64,000 nucleotides of DNA from Brevundimonas mediterranea (GCF_011064825.1 NZ_CP048751.1:124001-188000), one strand, 5' to 3'; numbered from the stretch's first letter, positions 49,797 to 59,497 are shown. Notes: a model not told the origin generated them from the letters alone. Program-made: numbers and translations.

Positions 49797-52772
49797 TTAC
49801 AGCGACCAGCGCAGGCTGGCGGTGACGCTGGGACCGACGCGGCCGAGTTGCAGCAGGCGTCGCGTGTCGTGCTCATAGGCGAGGTCGGTCGTGTCGGTCA
49901 GGTTCGAGGCGGCGATCACCAGTTCACCGCCCGATCCGATGTCGAAAGAGGCCTGGGCGTCCAGATAGCCGGCGTCGGCCACGGTGAAGTCCGACACCCC
50001 TCCCCCCTGCATGTCCGCCTCGGATCGGAAGGCGGACCGCCAGGACCAGGACAGGCCGATGGCGATCGGCCCCCGCTCGAAGAAGGGGTTGATCGAATAG
50101 GCCAGGCGCGACACCCCGGCCAGGCTGTACCCCTCCGGCCCATGGCCGTCCGTCCAGGTGCCGCTGGCCCAAAGGCCGAATCCGGAAGGCAGCCGCCGAT
50201 GGAGCCCGACCTCCAGCCCCCGGCTGACCGCCCGCCCCAGATTGGCCGGCCGCGACATCAGCACCTCGGCATGCACCAGGGGACCGGCCCGGGTCTCGAA
50301 CACCAGCATCTCCGGCGCGGCCACCAGTCCGATGAAGTCGTCGATGGTCTTGTGGAAGACCGCGACGCTGAGCGCGCCCTGAGGGAAGGTCCATTCATAG
50401 GAGGCGTCGAGATTGGTCGACATGTAGGGACTGAGATCCGGGTTGCCGCCCACCCCGACGAACAGCGAACCCGGCGAAGGATCGTCGATCTCGGCCTGTC
50501 CGCGCTCGTAGATGGACGAGACCAGGGAACTGGCCGGCGCCGTCGCCAGCCGCAGATCGGCCAGGGACGGCCGGGTCATGGTGCGGGACGCCGCCAGCCG
50601 CAGCCGGCGCCCCTGATCAAGGTCGAAGGCGATGTTCAGGCTGGGAAGCAGACGGATATCCGACCCCGTATGAGATACGCCCCGGATCGCCGCCACGCCC
50701 TTGTCATCCGCCGTCAGCAGCGCGCCGTCCACGGCCGTCCGGGTCGCCACCAGGCGAAGACCCAGATTGCCGAAGAAGGGCGCCGATCCCGCTTCGCCTT
50801 CAAAATCGATCCGCCCATAGACGGCGCCGACCCGTTCGCCCACCTTGTACGAATTCTGCAGGTCGGCGCCGGTGGGCTTCAGGTCGCCCGGCGAGACTAC
50901 GATGCTGTCGCTTTCACCCGGGAGGATGAAGGCGGTCTGGAAGGGTGCGAAGTCGGCGACGACCCAAGATCCTGGATGTTCGTCGATAACCTGATCGAAG
51001 ACGCCGTTCTGAACGCGCGAACTGAAGAAGTCCGGGCTCAGCGTCTTTCCCGGTCCAAGCACGGCTTCGCGGTCCCGGCGCTGATAGTCGCGAGACCGGT
51101 CGCTGACCTGGCCGCCGAAACGAAAGTCAAACAGGCTCAGCCCGCCGATCCGGACATCTGCAGCCCGGCCGATGTCGATCAGGGCCGTGGCGTCGTCATC
51201 GACGGATTCGATGGCGCGCACGCCCAGCTTTTTCCATTTCAGGGCGGAAGGGTCGTCAAGATCGAAGTCGGTCCGCAGCAGGGCCGCCTTTCGAACGGAG
51301 ACGGCGTCGCCCACGTCGAAGCTGTAGGACGGCGAAAGGCGCGCGCGAAAAGAGAGGCGTTCAAGCGGCGTATCCAGTTTCGATCGTGCGCGCGACAGGC
51401 TGACCCGCGGCTGAAACCTCCACGCCCCCAGCATCACCCGGGCCATTCCCGAGACCACGATGTTCAGATGCGCCTGATCCGAGAACTCGGTGTTGTTGTC
51501 GATCGTACCGGACTGGACGGCGCCGGCCGAAACCACCCCGTCGGCGATCGTCGCCTGTGCATCGTCCGCCTCCAGCAGCTTGCCGAGGCCATAGACGATC
51601 CGGTCTTCGCGGATGGCGTTGTCAAAGGTCGAGACCAGGCTGTCGAACCGCAGATGGACGGACGGCGACGCCCGCCATTCTCCCCCCAGGAACAGGCTCC
51701 GGCGCAGGCGGTCCTCCTGTTCGACGGTCGTGCGGACGTCGCTGGGCGCCACGACCTGTTCACCGTCCAGGGCCACCGGCAGATAGCGCTGGATCTGGAA
51801 ACGGTCGTAGAGAACCGAACGTCCCTCTTGCGACAGGCCGCCGACCAGCCCCCAGTCGCCGTCGTCCGAAACCAGCCGCCCGGCCACGGACAGGTCGAGA
51901 CGGGGGTCCCGCAGTCGCGCCTCGGCCGCGCCGCCGACCCGCAGGCTCAGGAACGAATCGCCATCCAGCCCCCCGACCGTCTCGATATTGATGTTGGAGC
52001 CGATTCCGCCCTCGATCAGATCCGGCGTCGCGGACTTGGTCAGTTGCGCGCCGGCCAGCAGGTCCGCCGACAGGGCGCGAAAGCGGAACTGGCGGCCGCT
52101 CTGGGTCGAGTTGCGGATGTTCTCGTTGAAGGCCACCGGCGCGCCGTTCAGGGTCACCGACTGGAACAGGGGGCCCAGGCCCCGGACGCTGACGAACTGC
52201 CCCTCCCCCACCTCGCGCTCGATGGCGACGCCAGGGACGCGCTGGAGCGCCTCGGCCAGATTGGCGGCCGGCAGTTCGCCGATCCGGGTCGAAGAGGCGC
52301 TGTCGGAGATGACGTCGGCCTTGCGCTTGCGGCGCAGGGATTCCTCGATCTGTTCCGACAGCCGGCCGACCACCGTCACCTCTTCCAGCTCGGTCGGCGC
52401 TATGGGTTGCGGCCGGTCCGGCGAGGCAGGCGCCGCCCAGACCCGAACGCCATGGGCGCCGATGAAGCGGTATTGAAGGCCTGCGCCGTCCAGCATCCGG
52501 CTCACCGCCGCGCGCCAGGTCATGCGGCCCCGAATGGGACGGCTGCGCCGCGCTTCGCCCGGCGAGGCGACAAAAGCCAGCTCACATCCCGCCGCCACAC
52601 ACAGATCCACCAGCGCACGGCGGGCGTCCTGGGCCGGAATATCGAGCGTCAGTGTCCCGTCCTGCGCCTGGGCGCGCCCGGTCCATCCCCCGCTGACCAG
52701 CACAGACAAAACCGCCCCCGCGACAACGACACGTCGCGCACCGAGCGGCGTCGATGGTGCGAACGGCTTCAA
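49797..52772 (-). CDS. TonB-dependent receptor with N-terminal STN signalling domain
   Basis: 991 residues. Signal peptide (1-37), then an STN domain (about 38-112; LDIPAQDARRALVDLCVAAGCELAF) that contacts a FecR-type anti-sigma factor, a plug (about 140-260; VRGLGPLFQSVTLNGAP) and a beta-barrel ending LRWSL. This is the FecA-like transducer class: it imports a ligand and reports its presence. It lies between fecR and the PI-PLC/phosphatase gene, all on one strand, so its ligand may be a product of that enzyme (inference). Confidence 0.92.
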   Translation of the reverse strand: MKPFAPSTPLGARRVVVAGAVLSVLVSGGWTGRAQAQDGTLTLDIPAQDARRALVDLCVAAGCELAFVASPGEARRSRPIRGRMTWRAAVSRMLDGAGLQYRFIGAHGVRVWAAPASPDRPQPIAPTELEEVTVVGRLSEQIEESLRRKRKADVISDSASSTRIGELPAANLAEALQRVPGVAIEREVGEGQFVSVRGLGPLFQSVTLNGAPVAFNENIRNSTQSGRQFRFRALSADLLAGAQLTKSATPDLIEGGIGSNINIETVGGLDGDSFLSLRVGGAAEARLRDPRLDLSVAGRLVSDDGDWGLVGGLSQEGRSVLYDRFQIQRYLPVALDGEQVVAPSDVRTTVEQEDRLRRSLFLGGEWRASPSVHLRFDSLVSTFDNAIREDRIVYGLGKLLEADDAQATIADGVVSAGAVQSGTIDNNTEFSDQAHLNIVVSGMARVMLGAWRFQPRVSLSRARSKLDTPLERLSFRARLSPSYSFDVGDAVSVRKAALLRTDFDLDDPSALKWKKLGVRAIESVDDDATALIDIGRAADVRIGGLSLFDFRFGGQVSDRSRDYQRRDREAVLGPGKTLSPDFFSSRVQNGVFDQVIDEHPGSWVVADFAPFQTAFILPGESDSIVVSPGDLKPTGADLQNSYKVGERVGAVYGRIDFEGEAGSAPFFGNLGLRLVATRTAVDGALLTADDKGVAAIRGVSHTGSDIRLLPSLNIAFDLDQGRRLRLAASRTMTRPSLADLRLATAPASSLVSSIYERGQAEIDDPSPGSLFVGVGGNPDLSPYMSTNLDASYEWTFPQGALSVAVFHKTIDDFIGLVAAPEMLVFETRAGPLVHAEVLMSRPANLGRAVSRGLEVGLHRRLPSGFGLWASGTWTDGHGPEGYSLAGVSRLAYSINPFFERGPIAIGLSWSWRSAFRSEADMQGGGVSDFTVADAGYLDAQASFDIGSGGELVIAASNLTDTTDLAYEHDTRRLLQLGRVGPSVTASLRWSL

Positions 52773-52865
52773 GCGGAGCAGGCCTTAGGACAATGGGACG
52801 AAGTTCAGCGTCGATCCTTAGCGCGACCGCGTGACAGCTCTGCGATGGCCCCAGCCTGCACTGAC

Positions 52866-53864
52866 CTAGCCTGCTCGTATCAGGGCGCGACCGTCCGAGG
52901 TCCGTTCAATGGAAATCGGCAACAGATCGTCCATGCGGTCGATCAGTCCGACCTGTCCGGTCAAGGGCAACACCACCGTCACCCGCGTCTTCGCCAGGGC
53001 GGGATCGGCGATGACCATCGGCCGGTCGGCATAACGGGCAGCCTCGGCGATCACGTCGGACAGCGGGGCGTCATGGAAGATCAAGCGCCGTTCGCGCCAG
53101 GCCGTGGCGGACTCGACGTCCGGACGGCTCAGATGGACGCGGTCCAGGCCGGGGGTGAAGACGGCCTTCTGGCCGGGCGCCAGCATCACCGCGTGATCAA
53201 GCGAACGCCTCTTGCCGACGTCATGGCGGCCGATGGCGACACGCCCTTCCAGCAAGGAGACCTCCGCCCGGTTCCGCCGCAAGGTGGTGGTGAACCGCGT
53301 GCCCGTGACGATGACATTCCGATCCGCAACAGCGACCTGGAACGGGCGGGCAGGATTGTGGACGACATCGAAATAGGCCGCGCCCTGCAACAGGGCGACG
53401 CGCCGGGCGTCATCCTCGAACCGCACCCGGATTTGCGTATCGGCGTCCAGGGTGACGCGAGAACCGTCCTCCAAGGCGAGATCGGTGATTTCGCCGGGCG
53501 CGCTGGCGTAGACCACCGCCCCCTTGTCGGCGCTCTGGGATCCCAGGCCGGGCAGGATCATCAGGACGGCGATGGCCGCGACGGCCGAGGTCGCCAGGCC
53601 GCCGATCAGGATTCGTCGGCCGGTGTTCACGGGCTTGCGCCCCCGCAGCCGCGCCAGATCGCCTTCGAAGGCGCCGGCCAGAGGCGCGAGGCCCGCCAGA
53701 CGCGCCTTCGCGGTCTCGTAGGCTGGCAGGTTGTCGTCCTTCTCCAACCAATCGAGGAAGGCCGCCTGATCGCGCGCGGGGACGGTCGGCCGACGCATGC
53801 GCGCCAGCCAGTCTTCGGCGGTTCGCGGCCGACGATCGAACAGGGATGTCAGGCGCTGGATCAT
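52866..53864 (-). CDS. FecR-family anti-sigma regulator
   Basis: 332 residues. A cytoplasmic N-terminal DUF4880-type segment (AEDWLARMRRP, FLDWLEKDDNLPAYE), one transmembrane helix (about 85-105), then the periplasmic FecR beta domain (ITDLALEDGSRVTLDADTQI, VALLQGAAYFDV, FQVAV) and a C-terminal secretin-like tail that contacts the receptor's STN domain. It holds or activates the ECF sigma factor encoded 84 bases upstream, depending on the receptor signal. Confidence 0.92.
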   Translation of the reverse strand: MIQRLTSLFDRRPRTAEDWLARMRRPTVPARDQAAFLDWLEKDDNLPAYETAKARLAGLAPLAGAFEGDLARLRGRKPVNTGRRILIGGLATSAVAAIAVLMILPGLGSQSADKGAVVYASAPGEITDLALEDGSRVTLDADTQIRVRFEDDARRVALLQGAAYFDVVHNPARPFQVAVADRNVIVTGTRFTTTLRRNRAEVSLLEGRVAIGRHDVGKRRSLDHAVMLAPGQKAVFTPGLDRVHLSRPDVESATAWRERRLIFHDAPLSDVIAEAARYADRPMVIADPALAKTRVTVVLPLTGQVGLIDRMDDLLPISIERTSDGRALIRAG

Positions 53865-53948
53865 GCGCGAACGAAACGCTCCTGGACGCGGCAGGGGGAT
53901 AAGGCGCCGACGCCTTCAATATTCACAACGACACAGGGGTACGACACC

Positions 53949-54452
53949 TCAACCCTCTCGCGAAATCTTCAGCTGACGGAGGGCTTCGGCGATGTGTTTC
54001 TCGACCATGCTGACCGAGACGCCCAGGCGTTTGGCGATCTGGCTGTAGGTCTGCCCCTCGAACCGGTTGAGCAGGAAGGCGTCGCGCGTTCGCGGCGGCA
54101 GGGCGCGAATGATCCGGGCGGCGGCGGCCAGGTTTTCCCGGCCGATCAGATGCTGGTCCGCGGCGGGGGCGTCGCTGGCCACGGCCCGCGGGCCGGCGTC
54201 CAGGGCGTGAATGTCGTCGGTCCCGCGCACGCCCTTGCGGCCGGCCGATTTCCAGCGGTCCGTCTGCAGATTGCGGGCGATCACAAACAACAGGGGTCGA
54301 GCGTCGGCGCCTGACAGATCGTGGCCGGCGCGATGAAACCGAACAAAGGCCTCCTGCACCACGTCCTCGGCGTCCTCGATCGTCTGCCCCTTGCGTTGCA
54401 GATAGCCGATCAGGTCGCGGCGCAGTTCGACGACAAGACGCTCAACCGACAT
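53949..54452 (-). CDS. FecI-type ECF sigma factor
   Basis: 167 residues from the ATG at 54452; a longer frame to 54524 lacks support. Region 2 is DAEDVVQEAFVRFHRA through RPLLFVIARNLQTDRWK, and region 4 is LPPRTRDAFLLNRFEGQTYSQIAKRLGVSVSMVEKHIAEAL. It should direct RNA polymerase to its own operon (fecR, receptor, PI-PLC/phosphatase) when the receptor is occupied. GGAAG lies upstream. Confidence 0.93.
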   Translation of the reverse strand: MSVERLVVELRRDLIGYLQRKGQTIEDAEDVVQEAFVRFHRAGHDLSGADARPLLFVIARNLQTDRWKSAGRKGVRGTDDIHALDAGPRAVASDAPAADQHLIGRENLAAAARIIRALPPRTRDAFLLNRFEGQTYSQIAKRLGVSVSMVEKHIAEALRQLKISREG

Positions 54453-54593
54453 GGTCGCCGTCTTCCCGCTGGGCAAACGCGCAAAGACGTCCCCTCTTGC
54501 GGAGGGGACGTCGCGCCAGGCCAACCTCTAGGGGATCAGAAGTGATGGTCTGAACTGCTGCCATGGTCACGGCTCCCAAGCGAGCCGGCGCCT

Positions 54594-54619
54594 CAGCCGG
54601 CCGCATGAGCGGCCGGCTG
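54594..54619. terminator. Strong hairpin after the second TonB receptor gene
   Basis: A perfect 11-bp stem (CAGCCGGCCGC/GCGGCCGGCTG) with an ATGA loop, 65 bases beyond the receptor stop codon and before the sigma-factor gene. It has no T-run, so it may be a factor-dependent terminator or stabilising hairpin that separates the receptor from the sigma-factor operon. Confidence 0.5.
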
Positions 54620-54683
54620 GAAGTTCTGCAGACGACGTCGGCCGTCCGCAGCCCTCACCATGGTTCGGCGTTCCGGAAATGGA

Positions 54684-57452
54684 TCAGAACTCCATCCGCA
54701 GGCCAAGGTTGATACGGCGACCCGACAGTTCGTACATGGTGGGGAAGGACGGATCCATCGTATAGCCCTTGGTCGCCTCATCGGTGACGTTGATGCCCTC
54801 CAGGTTGATCTGGAGGCTGTCGGTCACATTGTAGCTGGCCGACAGGTCGATCTGACCATAGCCTTCGCGCCAGATCGGATACATTTCGTAGCCGATCCCT
54901 TCGACGTACTTGTCCTTGAAGTTGTAGGACGCGCGCGCCTGGAACTTCGAGTTATCGTAGTAGAGGGTGAAGTTGTAGGTGTTGTCGGCCAGACCGACGG
55001 GCGGCATGCTGATGCCCAGTTTTGTCGTGGACGTCAGCGAGCTGTCCAACACCGTGTAGTTGGCGTTGATGCCGAAGCCTTCCAGCGGCGCATAGAACTG
55101 GCCGAACGGCACGACGGCGACCAGTTCGACGCCGCTGACTTCATACGAACCCGGCTCGTTGATGGGCTGATAGACGTCGAAGGTGTAGACGCCGTCGATC
55201 GAGCCGTTTGCGTTGTACTTGGTCACGTTCGGCACCGTGCCCGTCAGGGCCTGGCGAACGACGCCCTCGATCTCTTTCCAGAAGTAGGACACGGCCAGAA
55301 GACCGCCGTCACCCAGATACTGTTCCAGGCCCACTTCCCATTGCTTGGCGTAGGTCGGCTTCAGATTGGGGTTGCCGTCGGTGAAGCGGAACGAGTTCCA
55401 GCTGGCCGTGCGCTTGTAGGCCAGATCGGTCAGGGCCGGGCGGATCAGGGTTTCCGAAGCTGCGGCGCGGAAGATCAGGCTGTCCGTCAGATCGGCCGTG
55501 ATGTTGAGGCTGGGCAGAACCTTGTCATAGCTGCCGTCGCTCGACACCGGCTCGGGCGTATAACCGGTCGAACCGTTCGGGTTCTGGATCTGGTGGTAAC
55601 CCGACGAAGTGATCGAGGTGTCGACGTAGCGAGCGCCGCCGTTGACGGCGACCGGCACGGCCCCCAGGTCGAAGTTCAGGTCGGCCATGGCGTACAGCGA
55701 CACGACCTCTTCCGACACCTCGTAATAGTCGCCCACGTTGAACGGCGTGTAGAAGCCGTCGTAGCGGAAGGTGCGGCGGGCGTAGTCGTTGGACACCTGG
55801 CTCCAGGTCAGGTCACGGACGCTGTAGGCGCCGCCGGGGACCAGATCGCTGATCGCCGTCAGTTCGCTCTGCGACATCGGGCGTCCGAGGTAGTCGACCT
55901 TGCCGGCGCCGGTGCCCTGGATGTTCAGGGAGCCGTACTGGCGCTCCTTCGACTTGTCGGTATAGCGGGCGCCGACCTGGACGCTGGTCAGGGCCGGGAA
56001 GAAGTCCAGATTCAGGTCTTTGGTGAAGTCGATCTGGGCGGCGTATTTGTCGTCGCTGATCTGCTCCAGCGACGTCTCGTAGCCTTCGAACAGATAGCTG
56101 GACGGCGAGTTGTACATGTCGATCGACGCCGGGTTGGCGCTCTTGATCGTCTCACCGCCCTGGGCCGTCCAGCGCGTCCGCGACGGCGCATAGACCGTGT
56201 GCTTCAGGTTGGCGTAGTCCAGCGTCTTCTCGGCGCCGGAATAGCCGGCCAGAGCATGCAGCTTCCAGCTGTCGCCGCTCCAGTTCAGTTCCGTCCCGAA
56301 CTGCCGATAGTCCGTCTCGTTGATCCGCTCCTTGCTGAGCATCTCATGTTGGGTAAGGGTATAGGATACGTCGCGCAGCACGATCAGGCCGGAGTCAGCC
56401 AGGGTGGTCTTGTCGTACTCGTGGATGGTTTCCAGCGTCGAGCGGCTGGAGGCCGAATAGGCCGCCGCGTCATATTCGTCTTCGGTGGTTTCGTACCGGC
56501 CGATCAGGGCGTCGAAGGCCAGGCTGAAGTTCGATGACGGACGGTATTGCAGCGACAGGGCGCCGCCCCATTGGTCCTGGGTGTTCAGATAGGCGCGGTC
56601 GCCGACCTTGTCCTGGAAGATGATGCGGTCCGTCTCGGCCGTATTGGCGCGGTTCTGAACGACGACGCCGGCGTCGCGCGCCAGCACAGCCATCGCCTGG
56701 GCGCCCCGGGCGCCCGTCGAGTTGGCGAGGAAACGGGTCATCGGGCGGAAGTTGATGCCCGAGTTCGAGTCGGTCCGGTTGGTCCGACGCGCGGTCGAGA
56801 AGGACACCAAGGCCCCGAGGTCGCCCCAGGTGTCGCTGGCCAGGAAGGACAGTTTCGGATCGGTCTTTTCCGAGATCGAATTATAGGCGCCCTCGACAGA
56901 ACCGACGACCCGGCGGCCGGCGTAGTCGAACGGACGGGCGGTCGAGATATTGACCGAACCGGCGATGCCGCCCTCTTCATCGGCGGCGCGCGGCGACTTC
57001 TGGACCGTCACCTGCTGGATGATTTCCGAAGCGAAGATGTCGAACTCGACGTCGCGGCCTCCGCTGCCCGAGGCGGTCGCCAGGCCGTTGATGCTGACGA
57101 AGGTGAACTCGCTGGGCAGGCCGCGCACGTTGACGCGCTGGCCCAGGCCCTTGTTGCGTTCGATTGTCACGCCGGGGATGCGCTGCAGCGCCTCGGCCAG
57201 GTTCTGCTCGGGGAAGTTGGCCACGTCGGTCGCGACGATGGAGTCCGAGAAGCCGACCGTCTTGCGCTTGATGTCCACCGCCTCTTCGAGGCTGCGGCGA
57301 TACGAGCCGGTGACGATGATCTCGTCGATCTCGGTCGCTTCAGCCGCGCTCGGCGCGGTGACGACGGCTTGATCGGCCGATTGCGCCAGGGCGGCGAACG
57401 GCGACGCGGCGACCAGGGCGAAAGCCGTGGTGCCCAGGATTCGGTTCTTCAT
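54684..57452 (-). CDS. TonB-dependent receptor (large-substrate type)
   Basis: 922 residues. Signal peptide (1-23, ending ALAQ), TonB box region EIDEIIVTGSYRRSLEEAVDIKR, plug (about 55-180; FPEQNLAEALQRIPGVTIERN, VNVRGL), then a barrel ending GRRINLGLRMEF. The overall pattern is the proteobacterial TonB receptor subfamily often tied to sugars or glycans in Caulobacter relatives. It has no STN domain. It lies upstream of the ECF sigma gene on the same strand but is separated by 231 bases and a hairpin, so shared control is unproven. Confidence 0.92.
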   Translation of the reverse strand: MKNRILGTTAFALVAASPFAALAQSADQAVVTAPSAAEATEIDEIIVTGSYRRSLEEAVDIKRKTVGFSDSIVATDVANFPEQNLAEALQRIPGVTIERNKGLGQRVNVRGLPSEFTFVSINGLATASGSGGRDVEFDIFASEIIQQVTVQKSPRAADEEGGIAGSVNISTARPFDYAGRRVVGSVEGAYNSISEKTDPKLSFLASDTWGDLGALVSFSTARRTNRTDSNSGINFRPMTRFLANSTGARGAQAMAVLARDAGVVVQNRANTAETDRIIFQDKVGDRAYLNTQDQWGGALSLQYRPSSNFSLAFDALIGRYETTEDEYDAAAYSASSRSTLETIHEYDKTTLADSGLIVLRDVSYTLTQHEMLSKERINETDYRQFGTELNWSGDSWKLHALAGYSGAEKTLDYANLKHTVYAPSRTRWTAQGGETIKSANPASIDMYNSPSSYLFEGYETSLEQISDDKYAAQIDFTKDLNLDFFPALTSVQVGARYTDKSKERQYGSLNIQGTGAGKVDYLGRPMSQSELTAISDLVPGGAYSVRDLTWSQVSNDYARRTFRYDGFYTPFNVGDYYEVSEEVVSLYAMADLNFDLGAVPVAVNGGARYVDTSITSSGYHQIQNPNGSTGYTPEPVSSDGSYDKVLPSLNITADLTDSLIFRAAASETLIRPALTDLAYKRTASWNSFRFTDGNPNLKPTYAKQWEVGLEQYLGDGGLLAVSYFWKEIEGVVRQALTGTVPNVTKYNANGSIDGVYTFDVYQPINEPGSYEVSGVELVAVVPFGQFYAPLEGFGINANYTVLDSSLTSTTKLGISMPPVGLADNTYNFTLYYDNSKFQARASYNFKDKYVEGIGYEMYPIWREGYGQIDLSASYNVTDSLQINLEGINVTDEATKGYTMDPSFPTMYELSGRRINLGLRMEF

Positions 57453-57645
57453 TTCAGGTAGCCCCCAGTGAGTTCTAGGCGCTTCAACGACCGGGCTTCG
57501 AAGCCCCTCAATGTGTGACAGGGCTTTTCATTCAAACTTCACGGCGCTGTCGCGTTCGCCGCTTCCGGACAGCAAAACGGCCCGCCGGACGCCCTGAAGG
57601 ACGCCTGACGAGCCGCTGTCAGCCTGACTGTTCCGCCTGAAACGG

Positions 57646-58278
57646 TTAGCCGCCGTAGCTCCGGCCGCCGCCGCCGAAGCCGCCGCGCGACACGACGGCC
57701 GTGCGGCTCTGAACCCGGGCCGGCGCCTGACGCGCCACATCGCCATGTTCGCGGGCGTTGGCGACGGTGCGACCGGTCCGATAGTCGCGGTAGGTGTACC
57801 CGCCGCCGTAGCCGTTCGAGTAGCGGTTCTCGCGGTCGCGATACAGCGGGCCGCCGCCGCGATAACCGCCGCCGTTCAACAACTGGCCGACCACGAACCC
57901 CGCCAGCAGAGGCGTGAAGAAGGAGCCGTTGCCGCCCTGATTGTTGGGCTGGCATTGCGACGGCCCCCACTGGCCTTCGCATTCTTCGCGCGTCGCATAG
58001 CGCGGCGCGGTCTTGGCGGCTTCTTCCCGGGCCTTGGCCAGGGCGGCGTCGCACTGGTCGTCAGGGATGTCGTTGGCGGCGCGGCACTCGTCCAGACTGG
58101 CGTAGGCCAGGGCGGGTTCCGGCTCGGGCTCGGGCGCCCGGACCTGAGGCGAACTGCAGGCGGCCAGCGAGAAGCTGGCGGTCGCCATCAGACTGCTGAC
58201 ATGGAGGATACGCGAGCGCTTCAGCCGGCGCATGGTTTCCGTCTTGGGCAGGTCCTTGGGATCGGTCATGGCGGTCAC
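57646..58278 (-). CDS. YgiB/DUF1190-like lipoprotein
   Basis: 210 residues. A lipoprotein-type signal (SLMATASFSLAAC, Cys41) follows a charged N-terminus. Then comes the DUF1190 pattern: ASLDECRAANDIPDDQCDAALAKAREEA, APRYATREECEGQWG, and a Gly/Tyr/Arg-rich tail with SRGGFGGGGRSYGG. YgiB/YjfM proteins accompany YgiC/YjfC ligase-like proteins in enterobacteria; function unknown. Its ATG overlaps the stop of the DUF350 gene (ATGA). Last gene of the minus-strand arm of the yjf/PspA module. Confidence 0.85.
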   Translation of the reverse strand: MTAMTDPKDLPKTETMRRLKRSRILHVSSLMATASFSLAACSSPQVRAPEPEPEPALAYASLDECRAANDIPDDQCDAALAKAREEAAKTAPRYATREECEGQWGPSQCQPNNQGGNGSFFTPLLAGFVVGQLLNGGGYRGGGPLYRDRENRYSNGYGGGYTYRDYRTGRTVANAREHGDVARQAPARVQSRTAVVSRGGFGGGGRSYGG

Positions 58279-58688
58279 GACGTCATGCAGGCGGCGTTCA
58301 GCAGCCCGACGCAGATGGAGATGGAGGCCAGATAGACGGCCGCGGCGATTTCGCCCGCCTCGATCCGGGCCACCAGATTGCGGAAGGCCATGCGGCTGAT
58401 GGCGACGAAGACCACGATCTGGATCACGCCGGCCAACAGGGCCCAGGCCGCGAACTCCATCAGGCTGACGGTGTGCGACAGGGCCGAGGCCAGGGGCAGG
58501 ACATAGCCGATCAGGGCCCCGCCCAGCGCAATGGCGGCGGCGGTGTTGCCCTCACGGATCAGCGTATGCTCGTGATAGGGCGTGACCCACTGGTAAACCA
58601 ACTTGAAGGCCAGGGTGAAGGCGCCGGCGACGGCGAAGGCGATCAGGAAGGCGATCGCGCCCTGCTGAAAAATGAACCAGTCGAACAT
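58275..58688 (-). CDS. DUF350 membrane protein (YjfL-like)
   Basis: 137 residues with four transmembrane helices (about 10-30, 50-70, 78-98, 115-135), charged loops between. DUF350 proteins come as paired two-helix repeats and are frequently encoded with PspA homologues, as here. Proposed roles include a membrane channel or scaffold. Between the DUF2491 and YgiB-like genes, overlapping the latter. Confidence 0.88.
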   Translation of the reverse strand: MFDWFIFQQGAIAFLIAFAVAGAFTLAFKLVYQWVTPYHEHTLIREGNTAAAIALGGALIGYVLPLASALSHTVSLMEFAAWALLAGVIQIVVFVAISRMAFRNLVARIEAGEIAAAVYLASISICVGLLNAACMTS

Positions 58689-58714
58689 TCAGTCTTCCCT
58701 TTCGGATCGCGCGG

Positions 58715-59362
58715 TCAGGCGCGGAACTCGGCCATTTCCAATGGAATGCCGATCATGATTTCGTGGGTGGTCTCGCCGCCCTCGGGCTGTTGCTCCAGGG
58801 CGATCATCAGTTCGCGGCCGTCCGCCAGTTCTCGCGCGTACAGCATGCAGGTCTGAAAGATCTTGGCGTAGGGCGTGGTCGCCGCCCGGTCGTCCCAGAT
58901 GGTCTCCCATAGAGTGACCGGCGGCTGAACGGCGTCGCTCTCGGCGAACCAAAAGCGCGGATAGTCCGGCAGTTCCTCCGCCGCACCGTGAAAGACCGGC
59001 GCCGACAGACGGTCGCGCCAGATCCGGCGTTCCCGCTCGCCCGGCGGATAGGCCGAGGTCCAGGGGATGAACAGGCTGAAATCATAGCTTTCGGCGCCCG
59101 CCTCGTCGTCGCTCATGGCCTGAAGCATGACGTGGTCGTCGGTGTAGAAGCGGTGGACGAACTGGCCGCTGTCCAGACTGACCAGGCCCTGGGCCGAGAT
59201 GTCCAGCACGTCCCGATCCAGCACGAAATGGGTCTCATCGCCCAACCGGCGCCAGGCCAGCGGGTCCAGCGACACGGTGCGGCCCACGGTGATGTTTCGC
59301 ACGGTCGCCAGCCTGGAGGCCGGCTCGACCTTGTTCGATGATCCAAAGAGTTTCTTGAACAT
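58715..59362 (-). CDS. DUF2491 family protein (YjfK-like)
   Basis: 215 residues, cytosolic, mostly beta. Family features: an N-terminal helix-forming MFKKLFGSSNK, RTVSLDPLAWRRLGDETHF, GQFVHRFYTDDHVMLQ and YDFSLFIPW. The E. coli homologue yjfK lies in the yjfIJKLMC cluster. Function unknown. First gene of the minus-strand arm, divergent from the DUF2170-PspA arm across a 135-base gap. Confidence 0.87.
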   Translation of the reverse strand: MFKKLFGSSNKVEPASRLATVRNITVGRTVSLDPLAWRRLGDETHFVLDRDVLDISAQGLVSLDSGQFVHRFYTDDHVMLQAMSDDEAGAESYDFSLFIPWTSAYPPGERERRIWRDRLSAPVFHGAAEELPDYPRFWFAESDAVQPPVTLWETIWDDRAATTPYAKIFQTCMLYARELADGRELMIALEQQPEGGETTHEIMIGIPLEMAEFRA

Positions 59363-59485
59363 GGGCGACTATCTAGGCCCGAAGCGCGCCGACGGCGAGC
59401 GAACAGCGAGGATGCGACCGAATGATGCGGTTCATGGCTCGAAAATCCAACACATCTTGCCGGACGTCAAGCGTTCATGTTACGC

Positions 59486-59497
59486 GTTTCATGAAAC
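59486..59497. promoter_or_regulatory. Perfect 12-bp palindrome between divergent yjf arms
   Basis: GTTTCATGAAAC reads the same on both strands and ends immediately before the ATG at 59498. It lies in the 135-base divergent gap, near a TTGACG-like -35 on the minus strand (around 59476). It is a candidate operator for a regulator of both arms. Confidence 0.4.

Noticed and set aside
47931..54314. Uninterrupted plus-strand frame of over 2100 codons
   Set aside because: It is antisense to three well-supported genes (phosphatase fusion, TonB receptor, FecR). Its product is Gly/Arg/Gln/His-rich without domains, as expected from the third-position GC bias of the true genes.
54684..57452. Second TonB receptor as part of the Fec-type operon
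   Set aside because: It has no STN domain and is separated from the sigma-factor gene by 231 bases with a strong hairpin, so joint regulation is not supported.
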